Assembly (NCBI GenBank): GCA_027487945.1
Contig: JAIYCQ010000015.1
Coordinates: forward strand, 1 to 64,000
Reading direction: 5' to 3'
Source: Caulobacteraceae bacterium
GTDB lineage: Bacteria; Pseudomonadota; Alphaproteobacteria; Caulobacterales; Caulobacteraceae
DNA: 64,000 nt
The stretch's first letter is position 1, and each line of letters starts with the position of its first letter. The position numbers and the translations under genes were made by a program. The notes beneath the pieces were generated by a model, which saw only the letters and a program-made list of their open reading frames with translations, had not been told where the DNA came from and did not search any database. Below are positions 51,833 to 61,394 of this stretch, piece after piece.

Positions 51833-52551
51833 ATGTCCGGATCACAGGGCCGGTTCCTGGCCCGGGCGACCTCCTCGGCGTTGAACCGTCGCCAGCGCGC
51901 CCGCAGGACGCCCGGACGCTCCGGAAACCGCTCGTCCAGAAAGGCCGCCGCCGCGACCCGGTCGGTGCGGAAGGTGCGGAAGGCCTGGCGCAGTTCGCAC
52001 CAGCCGATCAGCAGCCGCTTGGTCTCCATGTAGCCGACGGTGACGGGCCAGATCACCCGGTCGCTCTCACGCTCCTGTTCGTCGCGATAGGTCAGGCGGA
52101 TCTTGTGGCCGGCGTGGATGGAGGCCCGGACCAGGGCCATGTCGATGGTGTCGGCCCGATTGTCCCAGGCCGGCGGCGCGCGACCGGCGGGCTCGAGCAC
52201 GATGGGCCGCAGGTTGTCGGGCACGGCCTCGGCGATCTTGGCGATCAGGTCGTTGGCCGCCCGGGCCAGCGCGGGGTCGCCGCGCCCGGCCACCCACTGG
52301 GCCCCCAGGACGGCCGCCTCGATCTCGTCGGGCGTCAGCATCAGGGGCGGCATGTCGTACCCGTCCTCCAGGACATAGCCGACGCCGGCCTCGCCCCGGA
52401 TGGGCGCCCGCTGACCGACCAGGGCGGCGATGTCGCGATAGATCGAACGCTTCGAGGTCTCCAGCTCCCGCGCCAGCGCGCCGGCCGTCACCGGTCGGCG
52501 CCCGCGCCGCAGGATCTGGATGATCTGGAACAGTCGCTCCGCGCGCCTCAT
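51829..52551 (-). CDS. YafY-type HTH/WYL domain transcriptional regulator
   Basis: 240 aa. N-terminal HTH_11 domain (LFQIIQILRRGRRPVTAGAL, LARELETSKRSIYRDIAALV), then a WYL ligand-binding domain (HKIRLTYRDEQERESDRVIW, MLTPDEIEAAVLGAQWVAG). WYL regulators respond to nucleic acids or small ligands. A perfect 20-bp palindrome lies 19 bases upstream of its start, a likely autoregulatory site. Confidence 0.92.
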   Translation of the reverse strand: MRRAERLFQIIQILRRGRRPVTAGALARELETSKRSIYRDIAALVGQRAPIRGEAGVGYVLEDGYDMPPLMLTPDEIEAAVLGAQWVAGRGDPALARAANDLIAKIAEAVPDNLRPIVLEPAGRAPPAWDNRADTIDMALVRASIHAGHKIRLTYRDEQERESDRVIWPVTVGYMETKRLLIGWCELRQAFRTFRTDRVAAAAFLDERFPERPGVLRARWRRFNAEEVARARNRPCDPDI

Positions 52552-52570
52552 GCCACTCTCTCACAGCCCT

Positions 52571-52590
52571 GCTGACAGCATGCTGTCAGC
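52571..52590. promoter_or_regulatory. Perfect 20-bp palindrome upstream of the WYL regulator
   Basis: GCTGACAGCATGCTGTCAGC, completely self-complementary. It lies 19 bases before the WYL regulator start and 19 bases after the XRE gene stop. Best read as the operator of the WYL protein; a terminator role for the XRE gene is less likely because no T run follows. Confidence 0.7.
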
Positions 52591-52609
52591 ACGAGGCGCG
52601 GGCAAGGCG

Positions 52610-52987
52610 TCAGTCGGGGTCGGAGTCGGTCTCGGCCATGCTGCGCGCCAGACGCATCAGCGCCGCCCGGGCCTTCGGGCTCTCGATGGCGTTGAAGGCC
52701 TCGACCAGCTCGGCGACGCCGGTGCTGGCCAGTCGCGCCAGCTGCGCGCCCTCCAGGCCGCCCGCCGACCCGCCGTCCTCGCCGACCAGGTAGCCGACCG
52801 AGCAGCCCAGCCGCCCCGCGATCCGCACCAGCATGGAGGCCGAGACGCGGTTGGCGCCGCGCTCGTACTTCTGCACCTGCTGAAAGGTCAGGTTCAGGTG
52901 TTCCGCCAGCAGACTCTGACTGACGCCCAGCTCACGCCGGCGAATACGGATGCGGGCTCCAACACCCACGTCGATGGGATCAGACAT
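52610..52987 (-). CDS. XRE family regulator, PraR-like
   Basis: 125 aa. HTH_3 domain at about residues 10-65: VGARIRIRRRELGVSQSLLA, then LNLTFQQVQKYERGANRVSA, a pattern typical of alphaproteobacterial PraR/SinR-like repressors. A C-terminal helical part ends SMAETDSDPD. I chose the ATG at 52987 (MSDPIDVGVG). It lies 81 bases downstream of two very small genes on the same strand. Confidence 0.88.
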   Translation of the reverse strand: MSDPIDVGVGARIRIRRRELGVSQSLLAEHLNLTFQQVQKYERGANRVSASMLVRIAGRLGCSVGYLVGEDGGSAGGLEGAQLARLASTGVAELVEAFNAIESPKARAALMRLARSMAETDSDPD

Positions 52988-53068
52988 CTTCTCAGCACTC
53001 CCCAGCCGTCGGCGCTCAACCTGCCGCGTCGAGCGATACCCGACGGTGGCGGTTGGATGCAACGAAGT

Positions 53069-53284
53069 CTAGTGCGTCGTGGGAGTTGTGGCGAGGATGG
53101 ATGACACATCCTCGATGAGTGATAACGCTGCGGCTTCGCCTTCGGCCTCCTCGACGTCGGCGATCCGCCGCAGCAGCGCATCAATGATTCGCCGCCGGTC
53201 CGGCGTCAGCTGCCGGAGCAGGTCGAGGAAGTCCTCGTAGTCCTCAAGGTCTGCCTGCCGGGCGGTGGTGACACGGGTGGTCAT
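53069..53284 (-). CDS. 71-aa hypothetical protein
   Basis: I do not recognise it. MTTRVTTARQADLEDYEDFL, then LLRQLTPDRRRIIDALLRRI and a Glu/Ala-rich amphipathic helix ADVEEAEGEAAALSLIED. It is predicted almost wholly helical and acidic. The ATG overlaps the stop of the 51-aa gene as ATGA, which supports both being real. The set resembles the layout of a small regulatory or toxin-antitoxin unit, but no toxin fold is evident. Confidence 0.6.
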   Translation of the reverse strand: MTTRVTTARQADLEDYEDFLDLLRQLTPDRRRIIDALLRRIADVEEAEGEAAALSLIEDVSSILATTPTTH

Positions 53285-53436
53285 GCGCGGAACGCCTCGC
53301 TATGGGCGGCGGGACTGCGAAAAGCCGCCTCAAGGTCGGCCGCCCCGCGGGCGTCGCGCGTCGCCCGGCCCTGCGTCTTCCGCAGGAACCCGAACAGGAC
53401 CGCCCGTGTCGCGTCGTCGAAATCAGCCCACCCCAT
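53281..53436 (-). CDS. 51-aa hypothetical protein
   Basis: Minus strand from the ATG at 53436: MGWADFDDATRAVLFGFLRK, then TQGRATRDARGAADLEAAFR and SPAAHSEAFRA. Short, probably two helices, no signal peptide. It overlaps the 71-aa gene by ATGA (53281-53284). A 13-base palindrome covers its start codon. Unknown function; evidence for coding is the overlap and the intact frame. Confidence 0.5.
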   Translation of the reverse strand: MGWADFDDATRAVLFGFLRKTQGRATRDARGAADLEAAFRSPAAHSEAFRA

Positions 53437-53443
53437 AATGGGG
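53431..53443. promoter_or_regulatory. Palindrome over the start of the 51-aa gene
   Basis: CCCCAT-A-ATGGGG, perfect 6-bp arms. It includes the start codon (53434-53436) and the bases just upstream, so a bound repressor or an RNA hairpin would block expression of the small operon. Confidence 0.5.
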
Positions 53444-53507
53444 ACTTTACCGGTTCACGGTGAAGTTGAGAACCGTCCGCCTGTCGGAAGATGCGCCTAT
53501 TCCGGCG

Positions 53508-54016
53508 CTAACTTGCCGGCGTCTCGTTCGCCCCAGGCGCTTCCGGACCGTCGTGATCCTTCAGCTGGCTCAGCGACAGCAGGATGCAGAGGCCAAAGCC
53601 GGCGCCGGCGAGCAGGGCGGGCGGCGGCGTTCCGCTGGTCCCCAGCAGGACGATTCCGAGCACGAACTCGGCGAGCAGCACCAGTCGCAGCCAGGGCAGA
53701 ACACCGTTTCCCGTACGACTGCCGAACGCGCCCCAGGTCGGGTCCATCGGCGAGATCCAGCGCGCCGCGAACGGCTTGCCCTCCTGCAGCTCCCGATTGG
53801 CCGCAACAACGGCCCGCTGCACCGCCGGGTCGAAGACGACCCGCAGGAAGACGACCGCCAGCGCGAATGCGGAGGCCCCGAGCGCCCGCTGCAGCAGGTC
53901 GTCCGACAGCGCCTCGGTAAACAGCGCCATCGGGACCAGGACCGCGTCGGCGGCCGCGACCAGCAAGGCCATCAGGGCGAGCGGCCGTCCAAGACCGAAG
54001 AGGCGTGCGCGCACGA

Positions 54017-54023
<7 letters not shown>
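53508..54023 (-). CDS. Hypothetical membrane protein (171 aa)
   Basis: No family recognised. Four hydrophobic segments: PLALMALLVAAADAVLVPMA, ALGASAFALAVVFLRVVFDP, WLRLVLLAEFVLGIVLLG and LLAGAGFGLCILLSLSQL, with a charged central loop (AVVAANRELQEGKPFAARWI). The GTG start overlaps the last 7 bases of sdaA, so it is probably cotranscribed with sdaA. Confidence 0.65.
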
Positions 54024-55405
<1,382 letters not shown>

Positions 55406-55414
55406 CGGCGCGCG

Positions 55415-57073
55415 CTACCGGCGCTCGGACTTGCTCGCGTCACGGGTCGCCTTGAACTCGACGCCCTCGCCCCACTCCGGCCACTGGCGGGAGCCGGCCA
55501 GGTCACGGCCGAGGCGGAACAGCAGCCCGACGTCGGCGGCCATGCCGACCAGAGGCCAGCTGGGGTCGAAGTTGTCGGCCTGCTGGTGATAGCGGTCCTT
55601 GCGGTAGGCCTCGGCCGAAGCCCGACCCGCCTCGACGCCGCCCTCGACCCAGGCCTGGCCGCCGCCGAAGGAGATGGCCGGCACGCCGCGCTTGGCCAGC
55701 GAGAAGTGGTCGGAGCGGAAGAAGTAACCGGCGTAGGTGTTGGGGTCGGGCGTGTAGGTGCGGCCCGACTTGGCGGCCTCGGCGATGAGCAGGTCAAGGA
55801 GCTCCACCTTCGTGCTGCCCGAGATGGTGAAATCCTTGCTCAGGCCAAAGACATTCATGCCGTCGGCGTTCAGCACCCCGGCCGTGGTCGCCAGCGGATA
55901 GAGCGGATTGGCGGCGTAGTACTCCGAGCCCAGCAGGCCCTTTTCCTCGGCCGTCACCCACAGGAAGACGATGGAGCGGTCGGCGGGGCCGGCGGCCTTC
56001 TGCAGGCGGGCCAGCTCGAGCAGGCCGGCCGTGCCGGTCGCGTTGTCGATGGCGCCGTTGTAGATGCGGTCGCCCGTCGCGTCCGGCGCGCCGACGCCGA
56101 TGTGGTCCCAGTGGGCCGTATACATCACCGTCTCGCCCGGACGGCTCTTGCCCGGCAGCAGGGCCACGACGTTCTGGCTGACAATGACCTCGTGCCTGAC
56201 CCTGTAGTCGGCCGACAGGGTGACGCCCTTCAGCTCGACCGGCTTGAAGGCGCGGGTGCGGGCGGCGGCCTTCTGGGCCTCGAAGTCGAGGCCCGCGGCC
56301 TTGAACAGCTCGACGGCGACGCCCCGCTGCATCCAGCCCTCGAGCGTCGGGTGCGCCGCGGCCGGGTCCTTGCGGACGATGTCGAACATCTCGTTCGTGT
56401 TGGAGTTTGTCACCGTCGGCCAGCCGTAGGAGGCGCCTTCGGTCTCGTGGACGATGATCAGGCCCAGGGCGCCCTGGCGGGCGGCCTCCTCGTACTTGTA
56501 GGTCCAGCGACCGTAGTAGGTCATGGCCTTGCCGCCGAAGTCGCCTTCACCGCCCTCGAAGTCCGGGTCGTTGATCAGGACGACGGCGATCTTGCCCTTC
56601 AGGTCGACGCCCTTGAAGTCGTCCCAGTTCCGCTCCGGCGCCTTGACGCCGTAGCCGAGGAAGACCAGCGGCGCGTTCGCGAACGTGACCTGGTCGACGT
56701 TGGTCATGGCCGCGCGGATGGCGAGGTCCTCGCCCTGGACCAGCGGTCGGGTCAGGCCGCCGATATTGGCCGAGAAGGTCGGCCTCCCGACGATCTCGTA
56801 GCGCGACAGCGGCACATCCTGGGTCCAGGCGCGCTTGCCGTCCTTCAGGTCGCCGCCCGGCTGCAGGCCGATCTTCGTCAGCTGTTCGATCAGGTAGGCG
56901 ACCGTCTTCTGCTCGCCGACGCTGTTGGGCGCGCGGCCTTCGAAGGCGTCCGACGACAGGACCCTGATGTCCTCCCGCATGCGGGCCGGGTCCGCCGTCG
57001 GCGCCGACGGGCCGGCCATGGCGACCAGAGGAACCGCCCAGGCCGCGATGGCGGCGAGCAGGTGCTTTTTCAT
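55415..57073 (-). CDS. Secreted M28 family zinc metallopeptidase
   Basis: 552 aa with a signal peptide (HLLAAIAAWAVPLVAMAG) and a PA-type insert (roughly residues 140-300). Zinc ligands: MYTAHWDHIGVGAPD, NGAIDNATGTAGLLELA, VTAEEKGLLGSEYY, LNADGMNVFG and RYHQQADNFD. It is an aminopeptidase-like enzyme that would act in the periplasm or outside. It precedes sdaA by 9 bases, so peptide-derived serine could feed that enzyme. Confidence 0.9.
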   Translation of the reverse strand: MKKHLLAAIAAWAVPLVAMAGPSAPTADPARMREDIRVLSSDAFEGRAPNSVGEQKTVAYLIEQLTKIGLQPGGDLKDGKRAWTQDVPLSRYEIVGRPTFSANIGGLTRPLVQGEDLAIRAAMTNVDQVTFANAPLVFLGYGVKAPERNWDDFKGVDLKGKIAVVLINDPDFEGGEGDFGGKAMTYYGRWTYKYEEAARQGALGLIIVHETEGASYGWPTVTNSNTNEMFDIVRKDPAAAHPTLEGWMQRGVAVELFKAAGLDFEAQKAAARTRAFKPVELKGVTLSADYRVRHEVIVSQNVVALLPGKSRPGETVMYTAHWDHIGVGAPDATGDRIYNGAIDNATGTAGLLELARLQKAAGPADRSIVFLWVTAEEKGLLGSEYYAANPLYPLATTAGVLNADGMNVFGLSKDFTISGSTKVELLDLLIAEAAKSGRTYTPDPNTYAGYFFRSDHFSLAKRGVPAISFGGGQAWVEGGVEAGRASAEAYRKDRYHQQADNFDPSWPLVGMAADVGLLFRLGRDLAGSRQWPEWGEGVEFKATRDASKSERR

Positions 57074-57148
57074 GGAACGGCGCTCTCCCGGCGAAGTTTT
57101 TTTCGCGCGGACCCTATCGTTGGGGCAGGCCGTTCGCCAAGGCCTGAT

Positions 57149-57880
57149 TCAGAGGGTCAATCCGCCGTCGACGATCAGGGTCTGGCCCGTGACGTAGGAC
57201 GCAAGAGGCGAGGCCAGGAACAGGACCGCCCCGGCCATGTCCTCGGGCGTGCCCAGCCGGTGCATCGGGATGCCGCGCAGGCTGGCGGCCAGCCGGTCGG
57301 GGTTCTCCGTGGTCACCTTGGTCAGCTTGGTGTCGACCAGACCCGGCGCCACGCCGTTGACCCGGACTCCATCGCTGGCCCAGGCCTGTCCGAGCGTGCG
57401 GGTCAGGGCCACCGCGCCCGCCTTCGAGGCGTTGTAGGCCGGGTTGCCCCGCGTGGCGTGATAGGCCGCCGTCGAGCTGATGGTGACGATGTTGCCGCCG
57501 CACTCCTTGAGGGCCGCGTGGAACTTCAGCGCGCAGGCCATGAGGCTGTCGAGGTTGACCCCGACCACCTTGCGGAAGCCCTCCATCTCGAACTCGCCCT
57601 TGCGATACAGCACCGTGCCCTGGGCCAGGACCAGCACGTCCAGTCCGTCGAACGGGGCCGGCGCGGCCTCGACCGCGGCGTTGTCCGAGGCGTCGACGCG
57701 GAAGAAGTCCAGGCCCGACAGATCCGAGCCGTCCTCGACCCGGTAGTCGTCCCGGTCCCGCGTGCCCCAGACGGCGACCTTCGCGCCGCGCGCAAGAAAC
57801 CCCTGGGCGATGCCGTTGCCGATGCCGCTGGTGCCGCCGACGACAAGCACGCGCCTGCCGGTGAAATCGAGGTCGTTCAT
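57149..57880 (-). CDS. Short-chain dehydrogenase/reductase
   Basis: 243 aa classical SDR: VLVVGGTSGIGNGIAQGFLA, LAQGTVLYRKG, TISSTAAYHATRGNPAYNAS with Y-x3-K (YNASKAG), GVAPGLVDTKLTK and a C-terminal VTGQTLIVDGGLTL. Substrate unknown. I chose the second ATG (57880), which has GGGAG 6 bases upstream; the first (57886) touches that site. Same strand as the aldolase and dehydratase genes. Confidence 0.9.
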   Translation of the reverse strand: MNDLDFTGRRVLVVGGTSGIGNGIAQGFLARGAKVAVWGTRDRDDYRVEDGSDLSGLDFFRVDASDNAAVEAAPAPFDGLDVLVLAQGTVLYRKGEFEMEGFRKVVGVNLDSLMACALKFHAALKECGGNIVTISSTAAYHATRGNPAYNASKAGAVALTRTLGQAWASDGVRVNGVAPGLVDTKLTKVTTENPDRLAASLRGIPMHRLGTPEDMAGAVLFLASPLASYVTGQTLIVDGGLTL

Positions 57881-57918
57881 GGCCATCTCCCTGTCGCTTC
57901 CCGTCGGATCGGCGCGCT

Positions 57919-59088
57919 CTATGAAACCCGGCGCGCGTCCACCGCCCAGCGTTCCCATGACCCGTCTTCCGCCACGACATGCAAGGCGTCGTAGAGGTTG
58001 ATGGTCGGATCGACGTGGCCCGGCTGCAGCCAGACGGTGTCGCCGGCCTTCGGCGCGTCGGCCGGCCAGGGCGCGGCCGGGTCGGCGTCCAGGGCGTCGA
58101 CCGCGCCGATGAAGTCGCCGCCCTTGAGCAGCGGAATGGCCGAGGGGTGCAGGATCATCCCATGCTCGTCACCCATCGGCCGCCAGAGCGAGCCCGGCGC
58201 CGCACCGGCCGCGATGCGGGCAGGGGGGCCGTCCACCGAGTTGGCCTTGAAGCCGACGTCGACGACGACGTGGCTCTTGTGCACGGCGCTGATTACGCTG
58301 GCGGCGATGAACAGCGCCCGCTCGAACGGCCAGTCGCCTTCCGGCGCGCCGCAGGCCTCGTACTCGACGTCCATGAAGGCGTATGACCCGGCCTGAAGCT
58401 CGGTGAAGACGCCGCTCTTCAGGTCGTGGCTGTGGGTGCCGGTGCCGCCGCCGGTGACCACGGCCGGCGCCAGGTTGGCGGCGGTCAGGTCGGCGATGAC
58501 GCCCGCCACCATGCCCAGCACCAGATCATCGCCCGCCCGGCGCCCGGCCAGGTCGGCGATGTGCTGAAGGTGTCCGGCGTAGGACTGGATACCGGCATAG
58601 CTCAGCCCCTCGGTCGCGGCCGCCTGCCGGGCCAGTTCGACGGCGCGCGAGGGATGGCAGCCCGTGCGGTGCGTGCCCGGGTCGATGTCGATGACGCAGT
58701 TCAGGGTCACCCCGGCGGCCCGCGCCGCGGCGCCCAGCCGCTCGATCTGGATCTCGTCGTCCACCGTCGCCCCGACCGTGGCGCCGGTCCGCGCCAGCTC
58801 TGCCAGCCGCGCCGAGCCCCAGGTCGGATGGGGCGCGGTGACCAGCACGTCCAGCACGCCGCCGCGCACGAAGGCCTCGGCCTCGCCCACCGACTGGGCG
58901 CAGAGGCCGACCGCGCCCCGCTCCACCTGCAGCCGGCCCAGCGTTGAGCATTTGTGAGTCTTGCCGTGAGCCCTCAGCCTCACGTTCGAGGCCCGGCAGA
59001 GGCCCTGCATGGTCATCAGGTTTCGCTCGAGCGCCGCGCGCGGAACCATCAGCAGCGGGGTCTGGGGCGGCGTGAAGGCGGCGATCAT
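57919..59088 (-). CDS. DSD1-family PLP aldolase (3-hydroxyaspartate/D-threonine aldolase type)
   Basis: 389 aa alanine racemase-like fold. PLP lysine K43 in RLRAHGKTHKC; C-terminal metal site GHVDPTINLYD with H358 and D360. The HxD pair resembles D-threonine aldolases, whereas D-serine dehydratases have HxC, so an aldolase releasing glycine (and glyoxylate or acetaldehyde) is favoured. It follows the dehydratase gene by two bases. BhcC of the beta-hydroxyaspartate cycle belongs to the same family. Exact substrate unknown. Confidence 0.85.
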   Translation of the reverse strand: MIAAFTPPQTPLLMVPRAALERNLMTMQGLCRASNVRLRAHGKTHKCSTLGRLQVERGAVGLCAQSVGEAEAFVRGGVLDVLVTAPHPTWGSARLAELARTGATVGATVDDEIQIERLGAAARAAGVTLNCVIDIDPGTHRTGCHPSRAVELARQAAATEGLSYAGIQSYAGHLQHIADLAGRRAGDDLVLGMVAGVIADLTAANLAPAVVTGGGTGTHSHDLKSGVFTELQAGSYAFMDVEYEACGAPEGDWPFERALFIAASVISAVHKSHVVVDVGFKANSVDGPPARIAAGAAPGSLWRPMGDEHGMILHPSAIPLLKGGDFIGAVDALDADPAAPWPADAPKAGDTVWLQPGHVDPTINLYDALHVVAEDGSWERWAVDARRVS

Positions 59089-59090
59089 GG

Positions 59091-60071
59091 TCAGAGCTCC
59101 CCGGCCAGAATGCGTGAAAACAGGTCCGGGTCGACGTTCCCGCCCGACAGGACGACCCCGACCGTGACGTCCTCGACATCGATGACCCCGGCCAGCAGCG
59201 CGGCCAGCCCGACCACGCCCCCCGGCTCGACCACCAGCTTGAGGGTGGCCCAGGCATAGCGCACCGCCTCGGCGACCTGGGCGTCGGTCACTGTGGCCAC
59301 CCCGTCGAGGTTGCGCTGGTTTATCGGGAAGGTGATGGCGCCCGGAGAGGGCGACTGCAGCGCGTCACAGATCGACCGCGCGGCCGGATCGATCCGCTCC
59401 CGCCCGCCGCTGTCCAGAGACCGGCGGGTGTCGTCGAAGTCAGCCGGCTCGACGCCGAGGACCGAGGTGCGCGGCGACAGGGCCTTCACCGCCGTGGCCA
59501 CACCCGCGATCAGCCCGCCGCCGCCGACCGGCGCCAGAACCGAGGTCAGCTCCACCCCCATCGCCTGCGCCTGCTCGACCATCTCGAGGCCGACGGTGCC
59601 CTGGCCGGCGATGATGTCCAGGTCGTCGAACGGCCAGACGATGGTCATGCCGCGGTCGCGGGCGATGGCGTGGGTGATGGCCTCGCGGTCCTCGCTGTAG
59701 CGGTCGTAGGGGATGACCTCGGCCCCGTAGGCGCGCGTGTTGGCCACCTTCATGGCCGGGGCGTCGGCGGGCATGACGATGACGGCCGGCGCGCCGACCA
59801 TGCGGGCGGCCAGCGCCACGCCCTGGGCGTGGTTGCCCGAGGAGCAGGCGACGACGCCCCGCGCCCGCGCCGCCGCATCCATCTGCGCGATCCTGTTCAT
59901 CGCCCCGCGGAACTTGAAGGCGCCGGCCCGCTGCAGCGTCTCGGGCTTGAGCAGGATGCGCGCGCCGAGCTCGGCGTTCAGCGCCGGGCTCTCGATCAAC
60001 GGCGTGCGGACGGCCAGCCCGTCCAGGCGGGCGGCGGCGGCTTGGATGTCGGCGAGGGTCACGGTGCTCAT
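59091..60071 (-). CDS. Threonine/serine dehydratase-serine racemase family PLP enzyme
   Basis: 326 aa fold-type II PLP enzyme without an ACT domain. PLP lysine K53 in AGAFKFRGAMNR, CSSGNHAQGVALAARMV, APVGGGGLIAGVATAV and a C-terminal VVLSGGNVDPDLFS. This length and motif set fit serine racemase and beta-hydroxyaspartate dehydratases (BhcB-like). ATG at 60071 (a GTG lies one codon earlier). Two bases from the aldolase gene, so tightly coupled. Confidence 0.88.
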   Translation of the reverse strand: MSTVTLADIQAAAARLDGLAVRTPLIESPALNAELGARILLKPETLQRAGAFKFRGAMNRIAQMDAAARARGVVACSSGNHAQGVALAARMVGAPAVIVMPADAPAMKVANTRAYGAEVIPYDRYSEDREAITHAIARDRGMTIVWPFDDLDIIAGQGTVGLEMVEQAQAMGVELTSVLAPVGGGGLIAGVATAVKALSPRTSVLGVEPADFDDTRRSLDSGGRERIDPAARSICDALQSPSPGAITFPINQRNLDGVATVTDAQVAEAVRYAWATLKLVVEPGGVVGLAALLAGVIDVEDVTVGVVLSGGNVDPDLFSRILAGEL

Positions 60072-60173
60072 CACCCTGGTTCTTAGCCGAGCCGCCTCGC
60101 CTGCGCGACCGCTGTAGACTTCCGCCCGGCGTCGCGGGCATTCTTTTCACTTCGCAGTCCCGAAGGACCCCTG

Positions 60174-61394
60174 ATGAACGCTCTCTCCATCGACCGTGAC
60201 GGCTGGACCGCCGCCGGTGAAGCCCTGCTCCACGACGCCATCGAGCTGCGCCGCGCGATCCATATGGAGCCTGAGCTGGGCCTGCATCTGCCGAAGACGA
60301 CAGAGAAGGTGCTGAAGGCGCTGGAGGGTCTGCCGCTGGAGATCCGCCAGGGGCCGTCCACCACCGGCGTGCTGGCCATCCTGCGCGGCTCGCCCAACGG
60401 CCGGACCGTACTGCTGCGCGGCGACATGGACGCCCTGCCCCTGACCGAGGACACGGGGCTGGAGTTCACCTCCCGCACCGTCGGCGCCATGCACGCCTGC
60501 GGCCACGATACCCACGTCGCCATGCTGGCCGGCGCGGCCCGGGCCCTGTGCGCGAAGCGGGAGCAGCTGAACGGCACCGTGATGTTCATGTTCCAGCCCG
60601 GCGAGGAGGGCCACCATGGCGCCCGGTTCATGCTCGACGACGGCCTGATTGATCCGATCCCCGACGCCGCCTTCGCGCTGCATATCTCGCCCAACATGCC
60701 GACCGGCGTGTTCGCGGGCCGGGCAGGCGCGCTGCTGGCTTCGTCGGACGTCATCGACATCCGCGTGGTCGGCGCCGGCGGTCACGCCTCGATGCCGCAG
60801 GACGCCGTCGACCCGATTCCGGTGGCCTGCGAGATTGTCACGGCGCTGCAGGCCATGGTCACCCGCACCATCTCGGTCTTCGATCCGGCGGTGATCACCA
60901 TCGCCAACATCGTCGCCGGCACCACCAACAACATCATTCCCGAGGACGCCTTCCTGAAGGGCACGCTGCGCACCCTGTCCGAGCGCACCCGCGAGAAGGC
61001 CCACGAGGGCATCCGCAAGGTCGCCGAGCATGTCGCCGCCGCCCATGGCTGCACGGCCGAGGTCGACATCATCCGCGGCTTTCCCGTTACGGTCTGCACC
61101 CCGAAGGAGGTCGAGCTGGCGGAGCGCACGGCCAGGGCGCTGTACGGCGAGGGCGCCTGGATGACGATGCCCAACCCGATGATGGGGGCGGAGGACTTCT
61201 CCTACGTCCTGCAGAAGGCGCCCGGCCTGATGGCCTTCCTGGGCGCGGCCCCGACGGGCGTCGGCGGTGACTACCGCGCCTGCTGCGCGCTGCACTCCAA
61301 CCGCATGACCCTGGACGAGCAGGTTATGGCGCGCGGCATCGCCATGCACTGCGCCTTCGCCGAGGCGGTGCTGTCGGGCGCGCTCAGCGACTAG
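60174..61394 (+). CDS. M20 family amidohydrolase (hippurate hydrolase-like)
   Basis: 406 aa dinuclear-metal amidohydrolase: ELRRAIHMEPELGLHLPKTT, RGDMDALPLTED, the metal-binding MHACGHDTHVAMLAGAA, MFQPGEEGHHGARFMLDDG, HASMPQDAVDPIPVA and MGAEDFSYVLQKAPG. Releases amino acids from N-acyl or aromatic amides. Divergent from the dehydratase gene. Its stop is directly followed by the tadC stop from the other strand (no gap). Confidence 0.93.
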   Translation: MNALSIDRDGWTAAGEALLHDAIELRRAIHMEPELGLHLPKTTEKVLKALEGLPLEIRQGPSTTGVLAILRGSPNGRTVLLRGDMDALPLTEDTGLEFTSRTVGAMHACGHDTHVAMLAGAARALCAKREQLNGTVMFMFQPGEEGHHGARFMLDDGLIDPIPDAAFALHISPNMPTGVFAGRAGALLASSDVIDIRVVGAGGHASMPQDAVDPIPVACEIVTALQAMVTRTISVFDPAVITIANIVAGTTNNIIPEDAFLKGTLRTLSERTREKAHEGIRKVAEHVAAAHGCTAEVDIIRGFPVTVCTPKEVELAERTARALYGEGAWMTMPNPMMGAEDFSYVLQKAPGLMAFLGAAPTGVGGDYRACCALHSNRMTLDEQVMARGIAMHCAFAEAVLSGALSD

